Shown here piece by piece: positions 8,817 to 18,000 of a stretch of 64,000 bases of DNA. Within the stretch, counting starts at the first letter, position 1; each line of letters begins with the position of its first letter. The notes under the pieces were generated by a model. That model did no database searches and was not told the origin of the DNA. It worked only from the letters and a program-made list of their open reading frames with translations. The stretch comes from Streptococcus sobrinus DSM 20742 = ATCC 33478 (GTDB lineage: Bacteria; Bacillota; Bacilli; Lactobacillales; Streptococcaceae): NCBI RefSeq assembly GCF_000686605.1, contig NZ_JMLC01000002.1, forward strand, positions 1 through 64,000, in the 5' to 3' direction. A program made the position numbers and the translations under genes.

Positions 8817-8913
8817 GTGACTGCGAAAGTCTCAGGCTATATGAGCTAAAGTCCATTTGCGATTTGAAAATTTTAATTTTTATTGATTATGAGCTTTAGT
8901 TACCTATCAAAAG

Positions 8914-8950
8914 TCCTTTCAACCGAGTCAAGTTGAAAGGATTTTTTCTT
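8914..8950 (+). terminator. Terminator of the fru operon
   Basis: TCCTTTCAAC and GTTGAAAGGA form a 10-bp stem (8914-8941), followed by TTTTTTCTTTTC. Confidence 0.85.
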
Positions 8951-8979
8951 TTCTTTACGAATAGAGAGTTAGGAGGTAA

Positions 8980-9678
8980 ATGATGTATAGTGTAGAAATT
9001 CATGAAGAGGCCATGCGACCAAGAGAACGCTTAGTGAATCTAGGTGCTGAGAACCTGAGTAATCAGGAGCTCTTGGCAATTCTTTTGCGAACAGGTACGA
9101 GACAGCACCATGTCTTGACCTTGGCCAATAATATTTTAGAAGAAACTGGTAGTCTAGCAGATTTTAGAAGTCTCTCACTTGAAGAGCTTCAGGCTATCCC
9201 TGGTATCGGTCGGGTTAAGTCTATTGAACTCAAGGCAGCCTTGGAGTTTGCTAAGAGGGTCAATCAGACTCTGCCTGAGAAATCTGAGCGAATAATCTCA
9301 AGCGACCGATTGGCTAAGAAGATGATGGCTGAATTGCGGGATAAGCGACAGGAGCACCTCATCGCCCTTTATCTGGATACCCAGAATCGCTTGATTAAGC
9401 AGCAGACTATATTTATCGGGAGTGTTCAACGTTCCATTGCTGAGCCAAGGGAGATTTTGCACTATGCTTGTCGTTTTATGGCGACTTCGGTCATTGTTGT
9501 GCATAATCACCCTTCGGGTCAACCGGATCCCAGTCGGTATGATATTGCCTTTACCGAAAAAATTAAGCGTTGCTGTGATGATTTGGGCCTAGCCTTTTTG
9601 GACCACATTATTGTTGGCTCTGATAATTACTATAGCTTTCGGGAGGAGACGGATATAATTATTGATATACCAGTCTAG
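8980..9678 (+). CDS. radC: RadC family JAB-domain protein
   Basis: The start is ATG 8980 (or the next codon, also ATG) seven bases after AGGAGG. The 232-residue protein has a helix-hairpin-helix segment (LEELQAIPGIGRVKSIELK, about 65-84). The C-terminal MPN/JAB domain carries the metal-binding signature VVHNHPSGQPDPS with its downstream Asp. RadC was named for DNA repair, but its true role is unsettled, and JAMM motifs suggest hydrolase activity. It is a single gene, convergent with the amidotransferase gene behind it. Confidence 0.93.
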   Translation: MMYSVEIHEEAMRPRERLVNLGAENLSNQELLAILLRTGTRQHHVLTLANNILEETGSLADFRSLSLEELQAIPGIGRVKSIELKAALEFAKRVNQTLPEKSERIISSDRLAKKMMAELRDKRQEHLIALYLDTQNRLIKQQTIFIGSVQRSIAEPREILHYACRFMATSVIVVHNHPSGQPDPSRYDIAFTEKIKRCCDDLGLAFLDHIIVGSDNYYSFREETDIIIDIPV

Positions 9679-9697
9679 GGAAATTCGTCATTGTCAA

Positions 9698-9736
9698 TAA
9701 AAAAGACCAGACGGCCCAAAAACTGTCTGGTTAAAA
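9698..9736. terminator. Convergent terminator, radC / amidotransferase
   Basis: ACCAGAC (9706-9712) pairs with GTCTGGT (9725-9731). On the minus strand the stem is followed by CTTTTTT, and on the plus strand by a short A/T tract. It probably serves the converging minus-strand gene as well as radC. Confidence 0.65.
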
Positions 9737-9819
9737 ATTAAAAGCGTTTATAATTGACTTTATTCCAACGAAAAGGAGCGGTTCAGTTGTCTACGCCCAA
9801 CTCCCGATTACTTTACTCA

Positions 9820-10512
9820 CTATAATTCATTGACAAAATAGTCGAAGAGCTCTTGATCTGCTTGACGACTGCCAATCAAATGCTCAGGATGCCATTGGAC
9901 ACCTAAGAAATGAATATCAGGATGGTTGGAAGCGACGGCCTCAATGGTTGAATCCTTAGGGTCTTCAGCAATCACATCTAGATAGGGAGAAAGCTCCTTG
10001 ATGCTCTGATGGTGGAAAGAGTTAATTGTGGTCTCAGAGCCGTAGATTTCCGCTAACTTGGTATTAGGCTTGACGGTCATTTTGTGGTAGAGGTAGTCAG
10101 TCGGTGCGTCCTGCCAATGATTTTCGATAGCCTGATTGAGATTGCCCCCAAGAGCTACATTCATCAGTTGAGTACCGCGGCAGACAGAAAAAATGGGTTT
10201 CCTTTGGCGAATAGCTTCATCAATAATAGAAAATTCAAACATATCTCGACGGTGGGAAAAATCATCATCCAAGGCCTGCTTGGTTTCATGATAAAATTCT
10301 GGGTCAACATTTTGTCCGCCAATCAGCAAAATCTTATCCACCATGCCAACATATTCAATTGCCTCATCCATAGAACCGATAGGTAGAAGTAGCGGAATAC
10401 CGCCAGCTCTTTGGACGGCCTGAACGAAGCCCTTGGGAGCATAGCTAGTGATAATATTATCACTATTCGGTCTTTCGTTTGTTGTAATACCAATAATAGG
10501 TTTTTTCTTCAT
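9820..10512 (-). CDS. Class I glutamine amidotransferase-like peptidase C26 hydrolase
   Basis: The 230-residue protein belongs to the gamma-glutamyl-gamma-aminobutyrate hydrolase (PuuD-like) family and starts MKKKPIIGITTNER. The nucleophile elbow is VCRGTQLMNVALGG with the catalytic Cys. The His-x-Glu of the triad is in GVQWHPEHL near the C-terminus, and the oxyanion region is ILLIGGQNVDPEFY. Such enzymes cleave gamma-glutamyl amide bonds. Substrate specificity (gamma-glutamyl-GABA, folylpolyglutamate-like or other) is not readable. A paralogue with the same motifs lies at 58541-59230. A GGAGG ribosome site precedes the start. Confidence 0.87.
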   Translation of the reverse strand: MKKKPIIGITTNERPNSDNIITSYAPKGFVQAVQRAGGIPLLLPIGSMDEAIEYVGMVDKILLIGGQNVDPEFYHETKQALDDDFSHRRDMFEFSIIDEAIRQRKPIFSVCRGTQLMNVALGGNLNQAIENHWQDAPTDYLYHKMTVKPNTKLAEIYGSETTINSFHHQSIKELSPYLDVIAEDPKDSTIEAVASNHPDIHFLGVQWHPEHLIGSRQADQELFDYFVNEL

Positions 10513-10548
10513 TAAAGAAACCTCCTGGGGAAGTATGTCTATTGATAA

Positions 10549-10573
10549 ATCACCTGAAAGTTTTCAGGTGATT
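10549..10573 (-). terminator. Possible terminator of the rex transcript
   Basis: CACCTGAAA (from 10551) and TTTTCAGGTG form a perfect stem just beyond the rex stop. On the minus strand only a short TTT follows, so it may be a processing or weak termination hairpin. Confidence 0.45.
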
Positions 10574-10592
10574 GGTGGTTTTTACATTATCT

Positions 10593-11231
10593 TTAGTGAT
10601 CCTGATTCATGAAATAAAGCAGAGTTTGGAGTTCGCTAGTCAGGTCTACATATTGGACAAAGACTCCTTTGGGAAGACTGAGATTGACCGGAGAAAAGCT
10701 CAGGATTCCCTTGATACCGGCATTGACTAACTGATTGGCAACTTCTTGTGCCTTGACACTAGGAACCGTCAAAATTGCAGTTTGGCAATCGGTGCCTTTA
10801 AGCCTTTCTTTGATAGTGGAAATACCATAGATAGGAATACCATCATCGGTCTTAGTATCGACCAACTCATTATCATCGGTATCGAAGGCCATGACAATCT
10901 GCATCTTATTGCGCTCATGAAAGCGGTAGTGAAGCAGGGCCCGTCCCATATTACCGCAACCGACAAGGGCGACATTGGTAATAGAATTGTCGTTAAGAAT
11001 ATCAGCAAAAAAATTCATCAGCTTCTTGACATCGTAGCCAAAACCTCGTCGACCAAGCTCACCGAAGTAGGAGAAGTCCCGTCGAACCGTTGCCGAATCA
11101 ATTCCGATGGCCTCAGCAATCTGCTTAGAGCTGGCTTTAACGATATCCTCAGCATAAAAACGTTTAAAGGTTCTGTAATAAAGCGATAGACGTTTAGCTG
11201 TCGCTTTGGGAATAGATTTATCAATAGTCAT
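10593..11231 (-). CDS. rex: Redox-sensing transcriptional repressor Rex
   Basis: Rex represses fermentation and anaerobic genes when NADH is low and leaves DNA when NADH binds. The start ATG 11231 gives [20 protein letters not shown], the family N-terminus; the frame extends 24 codons further but without support. Residues 1-80 form the winged helix ([32 protein letters not shown]). Residues 86-213 form the NAD(H) Rossmann domain ([14 protein letters not shown], with Gly91), ending in the domain-swapped C-terminal helix ([10 protein letters not shown]). At 213 residues it is full length. It lies downstream of DUF1831, with its own likely promoter. Confidence 0.95.
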   Translation of the reverse strand: MTIDKSIPKATAKRLSLYYRTFKRFYAEDIVKASSKQIAEAIGIDSATVRRDFSYFGELGRRGFGYDVKKLMNFFADILNDNSITNVALVGCGNMGRALLHYRFHERNKMQIVMAFDTDDNELVDTKTDDGIPIYGISTIKERLKGTDCQTAILTVPSVKAQEVANQLVNAGIKGILSFSPVNLSLPKGVFVQYVDLTSELQTLLYFMNQDH

Positions 11232-11271
11232 CTTAACTATCTCCAATCTTATTGCGAGTAATTCTAAGTTA

Positions 11272-11300
11272 ATTGTAGAACAAGTTTGTGAAAACTGCAA
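11272..11300 (-). promoter_or_regulatory. Probable rex promoter with Rex half-site
   Basis: On the minus strand TTGCAG (11300-11295), 17 bases and TACAAT (11277-11272) form a promoter. TTGTGAAA at 11286-11293 within the spacer resembles half of a Rex operator, so autoregulation is possible. The second half-site is poor. Confidence 0.5.
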
Positions 11301-11510
11301 CAAAATAGCGATAAAAAAATCCTAAGCTAACATAGGATTTTCGTATAAGAGCTTAAGGCCTATTTGGATAGCTTAGGGAGCCCTTCGGAGGTAGTCAGAT
11401 CTCAAGGAAAAATGATGTTAAGCTCCTAGAACTCTTGCCTGAGGTAGTCAGGTATAAAGCTTAGTTTTACTAGGACATTGGCACCTTTGCAAACCCTCGA
11501 GACTCAAACT

Positions 11511-11858
11511 TTAGTCTTCGCTTTTAGTAAAGATGTCTCTTTCAACCAGGCTATCCATGAGGAAGTAGAACTTGTCTTGGATGATGGACAGCTTGTCATT
11601 CTTGAAGATATTGACCAGGCGCAGGCCTGATTGATCGGTTACGCTGAGTTTGAAGGAGCTTAGATCCTTATTGATAGTGATTTTAAGAGGGAAGCCTTGT
11701 CCAGAGTTAGGATTTTCTTCAAGAAGACGGTTTAACTCATAGTGGCCGAGTTTGTTGGGTTCAAAGGTCGTATCTCTCAAGGTATATTTTTTAATATTGG
11801 GACTGATGGTATAGGTGTATTTGCAGTCGTCCAAGTGAATAGATTTTTCAAATGCCAT
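11511..11858 (-). CDS. DUF1831 family protein
   Basis: This 115-residue soluble protein begins MAFEKSIHLDDCKYTYTISP and matches the small DUF1831 family of lactic acid bacteria, whose function is unknown. It has no signal or membrane segment. It lies 10 bases downstream of the cysteine desulfurase gene in the prs-desulfurase-DUF1831 string, so it is probably co-transcribed. A linkage to sulfur transfer or iron-sulfur biogenesis is a context inference only. Confidence 0.75.
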   Translation of the reverse strand: MAFEKSIHLDDCKYTYTISPNIKKYTLRDTTFEPNKLGHYELNRLLEENPNSGQGFPLKITINKDLSSFKLSVTDQSGLRLVNIFKNDKLSIIQDKFYFLMDSLVERDIFTKSED

Positions 11859-11867
11859 GGTATTGTA

Positions 11868-12989
11868 TTATCCTATAATTTCTTTTAATTTTGTTGCCAG
11901 CTGGCTTAATTCCTCAGAGGTATTGAGGTCCGATAGGCTGATGCGAATGGATTCGCTCAGGCGGGGAGAATCAGTCCCGTAGAAGGCCTGCAAGACATGG
12001 CTGGGCTCGACTGTTCCTGCGGTACAGGCAGAACCTGTTGAGACAGCAAAGCCAGCCAGGTCCAGCTGGGTCAACAGAAGACCATTGTTTTGGCCGGGAA
12101 AGCCGATATTGATGACATGGGGTAGACGATTGGGACCACCATTGAGGTAGTAGTCCACGCCCTTTTGGCTCAATTGCTTGAGAAAATCCTCGCCAAGCTG
12201 GCTGATCTTTTGATAATTTTCTTCTTGCAGTTGGTCGGCTTCTTTGAACGCCTGTGCCATCCCAGTGATACCAATCATATTCTCGGTGCTGGCCCGTCTT
12301 TTTTCCTCTTGTTCGCCACCGTGTAGAAGATTATCCATGTGATGGGGCTTAGCATAAAGGAAGCCCACGCCCTTGGGCCCATGAAACTTGTGGGCCGAAG
12401 CTGAGAGAAAATCCACGCCCAATCCTTCCGGACGAACAGGAATTTTCCCCGTGGCCTGAACGGCATCAACATGAAAGACGGCCTGGTGGTTGGCCAAGAC
12501 TTGAGCGAATTCGGCAATGGGAAGGAGGTCACCAGTTTCATTGTTGGCCAACATAGTTGAAACCAAGATAGTGTCCTCCCGCAGGGCGGCCTTGAGAGCT
12601 TCTGGGCTAAACTGGTGATTTTCATCAGGTTGCAGGTAGGTCACTTGAAAACCAAAGCGTTTTTCCAGATAGTCCATAACATGGAGAACCGAGTGGTGCT
12701 CAATAGCTGTTGTAATCAGGTGTTTTCCCTTGTCCTGATTGGCTAGAGCATAGCCTTGGATGGCCATGTTATTGCTTTCGGTTGCACCAGAGGTGAAAAT
12801 CAGATTTCGTGGCTGAGTGCCCAAAATTTTGGCGATAGTAAGACGGCCATCCCGCAAGAGATGGCTAGCCTTTCGTCCATAAGCATGGATACTGGAGGGG
12901 TTGCCAAAGTTGTCGGACATAACCGCTGCCATTGATTGGATAACGGCTGGCGTCAAAGGAGTTGTCGCCGCATTATCAAGATAAATCAT
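11868..12989 (-). CDS. Cysteine desulfurase, NifS/IscS-like
   Basis: This PLP enzyme converts cysteine to alanine and delivers persulfide sulfur for tRNA thiolation or Fe-S assembly. The chosen start is ATG 12989, giving MIYLDNAATTPLTPAVIQSM; the frame extends upstream inside prs but that is a shadow. Motifs seen: TSGATESNNMAI, TTAIEHHSVL, the PLP-lysine segment SAHKFHGPKGVGFLY, and the sulfur-carrying loop STGSACTAGTVEPSHVL, with the long class I loop. The gene starts one base after the prs stop, so the two are coupled. No IscU or ThiI is adjacent in this window. Confidence 0.93.
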   Translation of the reverse strand: MIYLDNAATTPLTPAVIQSMAAVMSDNFGNPSSIHAYGRKASHLLRDGRLTIAKILGTQPRNLIFTSGATESNNMAIQGYALANQDKGKHLITTAIEHHSVLHVMDYLEKRFGFQVTYLQPDENHQFSPEALKAALREDTILVSTMLANNETGDLLPIAEFAQVLANHQAVFHVDAVQATGKIPVRPEGLGVDFLSASAHKFHGPKGVGFLYAKPHHMDNLLHGGEQEEKRRASTENMIGITGMAQAFKEADQLQEENYQKISQLGEDFLKQLSQKGVDYYLNGGPNRLPHVINIGFPGQNNGLLLTQLDLAGFAVSTGSACTAGTVEPSHVLQAFYGTDSPRLSESIRISLSDLNTSEELSQLATKLKEIIG

Positions 12990-12990
12990 C

Positions 12991-13956
12991 TTAATCCTCG
13001 TCTTCAGAAGTGTAGGTAAAGAGTGGGCTGAGTGGCTTGTGGTTGTGGATCCGTGTGATAGCATTACCAATCAACTCGCTAGCTGTGATGTAGGTGGTAT
13101 TGCTGCTGACTCTTTCTTTAGTGGCTACGGAGTCAGTCACAAGAATCTCTTTAATCGGTGAGGACTCCAAGATGTCTGCCGCTCCACCAGCAAAGAGACC
13201 ATGGCTAGCTACCGCATAGATTTCGGAAGCACCACCACGCTCAACGATTTTAGCCGCTTCAGCAAAGGTTTTACCAGTATTGAGGATATCATCAATCAAG
13301 ATAGCCTTCTTACCAGCAACTTCACCGATAATATAACCTTCTTCGCGCTGCGCATCATCTTGAGCATAGTCGATAATTGCGATTGGAGCATCTAAGTATT
13401 CTGCCAAGCTGCGAGCCCGTTTGATGCCAGAATTTTTAGGACTGACGACGACAACATCAGTCCCCTTGAGACCCATGTGGATGTAACGCTCTGCAAAGAG
13501 GGGGACAGTAAAGAGGTTGTCAACTGGGATGTCAAAGAAGCCTTGGACCTGAACAGCATGTAAATCGAGCGTCAGGATACGGTCGGCTCCAGCCTTAACC
13601 AACATATTAGCAACTAATTTCGCGGTAATAGGCTCACGTTGCTGGGCAATACGGTCTTGGCGAGCATAGCCGAAGTAAGGCAGGATAATATTGACTGAAT
13701 TTGCAGATGCCCGCTTACAGGCATCAATCATAATCAGAAGTTCCCAAAGGTTATCGTTAACAGGGAAGCTAGTCGATTGAACAACATAAATGTCAAAGCC
13801 ACGGACACTTTCTTCAATGTTAATCATAATTTCGCCGTCAGAAAATTGCTTAGAGGACAATTTACTAAGCGGGATTCCGGCTGCTTTCGAAATTTTTTCT
13901 GCAATAGCAGTGTTAGAAGTCAGCGAGAATAATTTTGGGGTACTAGTTTCTACCAT
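12991..13956 (-). CDS. prs: Ribose-phosphate pyrophosphokinase
   Basis: This enzyme makes PRPP from ribose 5-phosphate and ATP for purine, pyrimidine, NAD, His and Trp synthesis. The 321-residue protein is full length. It has [16 protein letters not shown] (ATP site), [26 protein letters not shown] (flexible loop and catalytic Lys/Arg, read in pieces), [14 protein letters not shown], and the PRPP-binding loop [14 protein letters not shown]. It is the first gene of the minus-strand prs-desulfurase-DUF1831 group. The leader contains a hairpin (AAGGCC/GGCC) and an overlapping five-codon frame just before the start. Confidence 0.95.
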   Translation of the reverse strand: MVETSTPKLFSLTSNTAIAEKISKAAGIPLSKLSSKQFSDGEIMINIEESVRGFDIYVVQSTSFPVNDNLWELLIMIDACKRASANSVNIILPYFGYARQDRIAQQREPITAKLVANMLVKAGADRILTLDLHAVQVQGFFDIPVDNLFTVPLFAERYIHMGLKGTDVVVVSPKNSGIKRARSLAEYLDAPIAIIDYAQDDAQREEGYIIGEVAGKKAILIDDILNTGKTFAEAAKIVERGGASEIYAVASHGLFAGGAADILESSPIKEILVTDSVATKERVSSNTTYITASELIGNAITRIHNHKPLSPLFTYTSEDED

Positions 13957-14127
13957 GACAGTGTCATTCTCCTTTGAATAAGCTAAGGGCCGTGAGGCCT
14001 TATGGTTAGCAAGAAATTCAAGATGAACTAGGAGTGGCTTTTGCCAGCTACTTACCTTGAAATCTTGAAAATTTTCCTTATTTATTGTACCAAAAAAGGC
14101 CGATTTTTACAGCCCTTTATCGCTATT

Positions 14128-14907
14128 ATACCCAATTAAAATCAAAGTTAGCATCTTTGATACTTTCTAACGTAGCAAGTTCATCAGCGATTAAAAATCA
14201 CTGATGAACTACGGTAATCGCTATGGCGACTTACCTAGCTACCTTACTAATTCCCTTTTCAAAATAGTATCGATTTTGAAAAGGGAATGTCGTTTAAAAG
14301 TTCGGACGCAAGCAAACTCCTGGCAAGATACAGAACCGTTAAGCGCCACAAAGGATTAAAAAGGTCTGGGAGACCTTTTTTACCCGAACTCGAAAATAGG
14401 AAGGTGAGGCAGGAAATTTGGCGTAGGAGCAACAGATCTCCAAGGCAGATTTATACCTCAAGGTAGCCGCGGCTGTAGATTGACTAAAGTCAAAACAGCC
14501 ACCTCTCTTTTTCCACAGTGGTGTAGGCGAGTTCAATTCCGGAGTTTCATTACGACATGAGGTTAGGCTAGTCGATTTTACTGGCCTAACCGAGTTAATC
14601 AGGGGGCTAGCCAATCACTATTGAGATTGGCGTTAGACATCGCTACTTTAGTAGCTGATGGCTTTGCCCCGTGATAAATTTTGAGCCCCTTCGCTTTCGA
14701 GTTTTTAAGCTCAGGCAGATTTAGTCCGCCGGACTAAATCCCTCTCAAAATTTCCGTTCTTAGCAATAACTGTACTTGTTGCTAAGAATACCACTTTGGC
14801 GAAAGTATCGCTTTTAGAATGACTCCATTAGTTAATGATTTATTTTCATTTTCCAGATATGGCCATATTGAGATAACAAATTGCTAATTTTGAATTTCAA
14901 AGAGTAT
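14128..14907. repeat. Family B structured repeat with terminal inverted repeats, copy 1
   Basis: About 780 bases without genes between prs and the CYTH gene. The right end (14881-14907) reads, on the complement, ATACTCTTTGAAATTC, and the left end begins ATACCCAATTAAAATC. These imperfect inverted ends recur at the 62.0-62.4 kb copy. Nested inside are GATACTTTC (14159-14167) and GAAAGTATC (14801-14809), and several hairpins: TTAGGC...GCCTAA near 14560-14590, GCTACTTTAGTAGC at about 14643-14656, and TTAGTCC...GGACTAA near 14720. A reversed family A module (CCACAGTGGTGTAGGCGAG) lies near 14512. The sequence is non-coding and mosaic, resembling BOX-type or MITE elements. Confidence 0.75.
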
Positions 14908-14913
14908 TAGCCC

Positions 14914-15486
14914 TTAATCTTTCTGTTTCAAAGTGGAGCAGAAGCGGGCAACCTTGCTCTTTGCATATTTGAGGTCAATATCGTTTTCAAGCAAGAAGGT
15001 TTCAAAGTCAGTCTTGCCCTTGTCAGCATTCTCAACCTCAAGCTCCAACTCATAATCAATTCGTCCAGCATAGTTGTTCTTATCCAGAGCCATGAGTCCG
15101 ATGGAGGTCTCTTTTTCCCGCCGGACAGTTGTTAGATGGCCCAAATTTTTTAATTGATTACAATCAACACCCTGCTCAACAATCAAGGATTTGATGGCAT
15201 TGTCAGGAAAATGGCAGGACTCAATAATACTCCTAGCCTCCTGGCGACTGAGGTCGATATTATGTTCCAAAGTTCCTACCTCTTTAGGAATTTTCAGGGT
15301 TAATTCTGCTCCCTTTTCAAAGGTGCGAATCCGCAACGAAAGCCGCTTTTTTCGCATGATATAGTCATCGGTATCGAAATAATAGTTGGTCTGGGTAATC
15401 GCTGGGACGTGGGAGAATAACGTTTCCATGCGATTAAATTCTGCCTTATTGAGCATGGATTTATATTCGATTTCCAAATGGTTCAT
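14914..15486 (-). CDS. CYTH domain protein (YjbK-like)
   Basis: The 190-residue protein opens with the CYTH signature HLEIEYKSML (the ExExK motif), followed by TNYYFDTDDY, LSLRIRTF and ELTLKIP. These charged residues line the triphosphate tunnel of this superfamily. CYTH proteins include triphosphatases and adenylate cyclases; the Firmicute YjbK type has poorly defined activity, probably on inorganic or organic triphosphate. It is divergent from relQ, the arrangement seen for yjbK-yjbM in Bacillus, suggesting a link to nucleotide stress metabolism. Confidence 0.88.
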   Translation of the reverse strand: MNHLEIEYKSMLNKAEFNRMETLFSHVPAITQTNYYFDTDDYIMRKKRLSLRIRTFEKGAELTLKIPKEVGTLEHNIDLSRQEARSIIESCHFPDNAIKSLIVEQGVDCNQLKNLGHLTTVRREKETSIGLMALDKNNYAGRIDYELELEVENADKGKTDFETFLLENDIDLKYAKSKVARFCSTLKQKD

Positions 15487-15614
15487 CTTGATTTTCCTTT
15501 ACAAGCCTTTTTATGGTATAATTTTACTTAAACTAATTCTATAAAAATGTGGGCTAAATGACAAGGTTCGGCTGTAATTGGCCCAGAAAACACAGGAGTT
15601 TAAATCAGAGAAAT

Positions 15615-16280
15615 ATGGAATGGGAAGCCTTTTTAGACCCCTATATTCAGGCCGTTGGTGAGTTAAAAATTAAATTTCGTGGTATCCGTAAACAGTTTCG
15701 CAAGCAAAATCATCACTCCCCTATCGAGTTTGTGACTGGTCGGGTCAAGCCGATTGAGAGTATCAAAGAGAAAATGCTCCTACGTGGCATTAAGGAGAAA
15801 CATCTGGCTGAAGATATGCAGGATATCGCCGGTGTTAGGATTATGGTGCAGTTTGTTGACGATGTTCAAGAGGTCTTGGACTTGATTCGGCGCCGTCATG
15901 ACATGACCATTATTCAAGAGCGGGACTACATCAATAATCGTAAGGCCAGCGGTTACCGCTCTTATCACGTGATTATTGAGTATCCCGTCGATACTATTGA
16001 TGGTCAGAAGACAGTTCTAGCCGAGATTCAAATCAGAACCTTAGCTATGAATTTTTGGGCGACCATTGAGCATTCGCTCAATTACAAGTATAAGGGAGAC
16101 TTTCCAGAGGAAATCAAGCAACGCTTAGAGGTGACCTCAAGGATAGCGCGCGAATTGGACGAAGAGATGCGTAAAATTCGAGACGACATCAAGGAAGCCC
16201 AGCTTCTCTTTGACCCTCTCAGCAGAAAACTAAGTGATGGTGTAGGAAATAGTGATGACACAGATGAATTATACAGGTAG
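15615..16280 (+). CDS. relQ: Small alarmone synthetase RelQ, GTP pyrophosphokinase
   Basis: RelQ makes (p)ppGpp from GTP/GDP and ATP in response to envelope and other stress. The start ATG 15615 gives [17 protein letters not shown] and a 221-residue protein, the usual size of stand-alone synthetases. The longer upstream frame is not typical. The RelA/SpoT synthetase core is visible: [48 protein letters not shown], and [24 protein letters not shown]. There is no HD hydrolase domain and no TGS. It overlaps nadK at its 3' end, as in other streptococci. Confidence 0.94.
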   Translation: MEWEAFLDPYIQAVGELKIKFRGIRKQFRKQNHHSPIEFVTGRVKPIESIKEKMLLRGIKEKHLAEDMQDIAGVRIMVQFVDDVQEVLDLIRRRHDMTIIQERDYINNRKASGYRSYHVIIEYPVDTIDGQKTVLAEIQIRTLAMNFWATIEHSLNYKYKGDFPEEIKQRLEVTSRIARELDEEMRKIRDDIKEAQLLFDPLSRKLSDGVGNSDDTDELYR

Positions 16281-17097
16281 GCCCCAGCAGACTCGGGTAG
16301 CTATCATTGCTAATGGTAAGTACCAAAGTAAACGAGTAGCCTCCAAGATTTTTAGCGCCCTCAAACATGACCGAGATTTCTATCTTAGTAAGGATAATCC
16401 GGATATCGTCATTTCCATTGGTGGCGATGGCATGCTTTTGTCGGCCTTTCACATGTATGAAAAAACCTTGGACAAGGTGCGTTTTGTCGGGATTCATACG
16501 GGGCACCTAGGCTTCTATACTGATTATCGAGATTTTGAAGTTGATACCTTTTTGAAAAATCTCCGAAATGACCGAGGCGAAAAAATTTCCTACCCCCTCT
16601 TGCGAGTGACCGTTACCATGGCAGATGGTCGGGTTGTCACAGCTCGGGCCCTCAATGAAGCCAGTCTGCGCCGTCTGGAGAAGACCATGGTAGCGGATGT
16701 TTCCATCAACGGCACTCTTCTGGAGCGTTTTCGCGGTGATGGCATCACTGTTTCGACGCCAACGGGCAGCACCGCCTACAATAAATCCATCGGTGGAGCC
16801 GTTCTCCACCCTACTGTTGAAGCCTTCCAGATGACCGAGATTGCCAGCCTCAACAACCGAGTTTATCGAACTCTAGGGAGTTCGGCTATTATTCCAAAAG
16901 GCGAAACTGTAACCATCGTTCCCAAACGAGTTGGTTCCTACACAGTCTCTTTCGATAATAAATCTTACAGTTATCGCAATGTAGCCAAGATGGAATTTTC
17001 ACTGGACGATAAGAAAATCAGCTTCCTATCAACTCCCCACCATACCGGTTTCTGGGAAAGGGTTAAGGATGCCTTTATTGGTGAGGTAGAAGCGTGA
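16255..17097 (+). CDS. nadK: NAD kinase
   Basis: NAD kinase phosphorylates NAD to NADP. The 280-residue protein carries [15 protein letters not shown] at the N-terminus and the GGDG signature in [25 protein letters not shown] and ALNEASLRR follow, and then the donor loop [18 protein letters not shown]. The ATG at 16255 is preferred over the adjacent GTG at 16252. It overlaps relQ by 26 bases and the next gene by four, so relQ-nadK-pseudouridine synthase form a tightly coupled operon. Confidence 0.95.
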   Translation: MTQMNYTGRPQQTRVAIIANGKYQSKRVASKIFSALKHDRDFYLSKDNPDIVISIGGDGMLLSAFHMYEKTLDKVRFVGIHTGHLGFYTDYRDFEVDTFLKNLRNDRGEKISYPLLRVTVTMADGRVVTARALNEASLRRLEKTMVADVSINGTLLERFRGDGITVSTPTGSTAYNKSIGGAVLHPTVEAFQMTEIASLNNRVYRTLGSSAIIPKGETVTIVPKRVGSYTVSFDNKSYSYRNVAKMEFSLDDKKISFLSTPHHTGFWERVKDAFIGEVEA

Positions 17098-17984
17098 GAT
17101 TTGAATTTATTGCTGACCGGTCCTGCAAGATTAAGACCTTCCTCAGAGGACATGGGATTTCAAAGGGACTTTTGGCTAGGATTAAATATCAGGGCGGACA
17201 TATCTGGGTAAATGGCATTGAGCAAAATGCCATTTATTTATTGGCTTCAGGAGATAAAGTGACTGTCGATATTCCAGCAGAAGTAGGTAGTCCCCATCTT
17301 CTGCCTATCCAATATCCACTGGAAATAGTTGCGGAAGATGCTAATTTTTTGCTAGTCAATAAGCCGGCTGGCTATGCCAGTATTCCCAGTATTCTCCATT
17401 CGGAAACCATGGCTAATTTTGTCAAGGCCTACTATCGGGAGCAGGGGTATGAAAATCAACAAATTCATATTGTCACCCGTCTCGATAGAGATACCAGCGG
17501 CCTCATGCTCTTTGCCAAACATAGTTATGCCCATTCTCGGATGGATAAGGCTCTCCAAGCTAGGTCCATTGAGAAACGCTATTATGCCTTAGTGTCTGGA
17601 GCAGAGGACCTACCAGATGAAGGGGAAATCATTGCTCCCATAGCCAGAGAGTCTGATAGCATTATCACCCGTCAGGTCCATACCTCGGGCAAGTATGCCC
17701 ATACTAGTTATCGTGTGCTCCATCGTTTTGGTCAGGTTAAACTTGTAGATATCCAGCTTCATACGGGTCGGACTCACCAGATTCGCGTGCATTTTTCCCA
17801 CATTGGTCAGCCTCTCTTGGGAGATGATCTTTACGGTGGCTCTATGGACTTTGGAATCGACCGTCAGGCTCTCCATTGTTATTCATTACGATTTACTGAC
17901 CCTTTTACAAATCAGGAGAGGCATTATGAAGCGAGCTTGACAGATGACCTTGAAAACGTTATCATAGGTTTGCAAAAAATATAG
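17094..17984 (+). CDS. RluD-family RNA pseudouridine synthase
   Basis: The start is GTG 17094 ([17 protein letters not shown]), overlapping the nadK stop. The N-terminal part has a short S4-like RNA-binding segment ([22 protein letters not shown]...VNG). The catalytic domain contains the motif [19 protein letters not shown] with the nucleophilic Asp, and later [28 protein letters not shown]. It converts uridine to pseudouridine in rRNA or tRNA; the target position cannot be deduced. The order matches yjbM-yjbN-yjbO of Bacillus. Confidence 0.92.
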   Translation: MRFEFIADRSCKIKTFLRGHGISKGLLARIKYQGGHIWVNGIEQNAIYLLASGDKVTVDIPAEVGSPHLLPIQYPLEIVAEDANFLLVNKPAGYASIPSILHSETMANFVKAYYREQGYENQQIHIVTRLDRDTSGLMLFAKHSYAHSRMDKALQARSIEKRYYALVSGAEDLPDEGEIIAPIARESDSIITRQVHTSGKYAHTSYRVLHRFGQVKLVDIQLHTGRTHQIRVHFSHIGQPLLGDDLYGGSMDFGIDRQALHCYSLRFTDPFTNQERHYEASLTDDLENVIIGLQKI

Positions 17985-18000
17985 AAGAGAAGGAATTGCT

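Noticed and set aside
14339..14614. 91-codon minus-strand frame in the family B repeat
   Set aside because: It lies wholly in hairpin-rich repeat DNA, and the second copy does not keep the frame.
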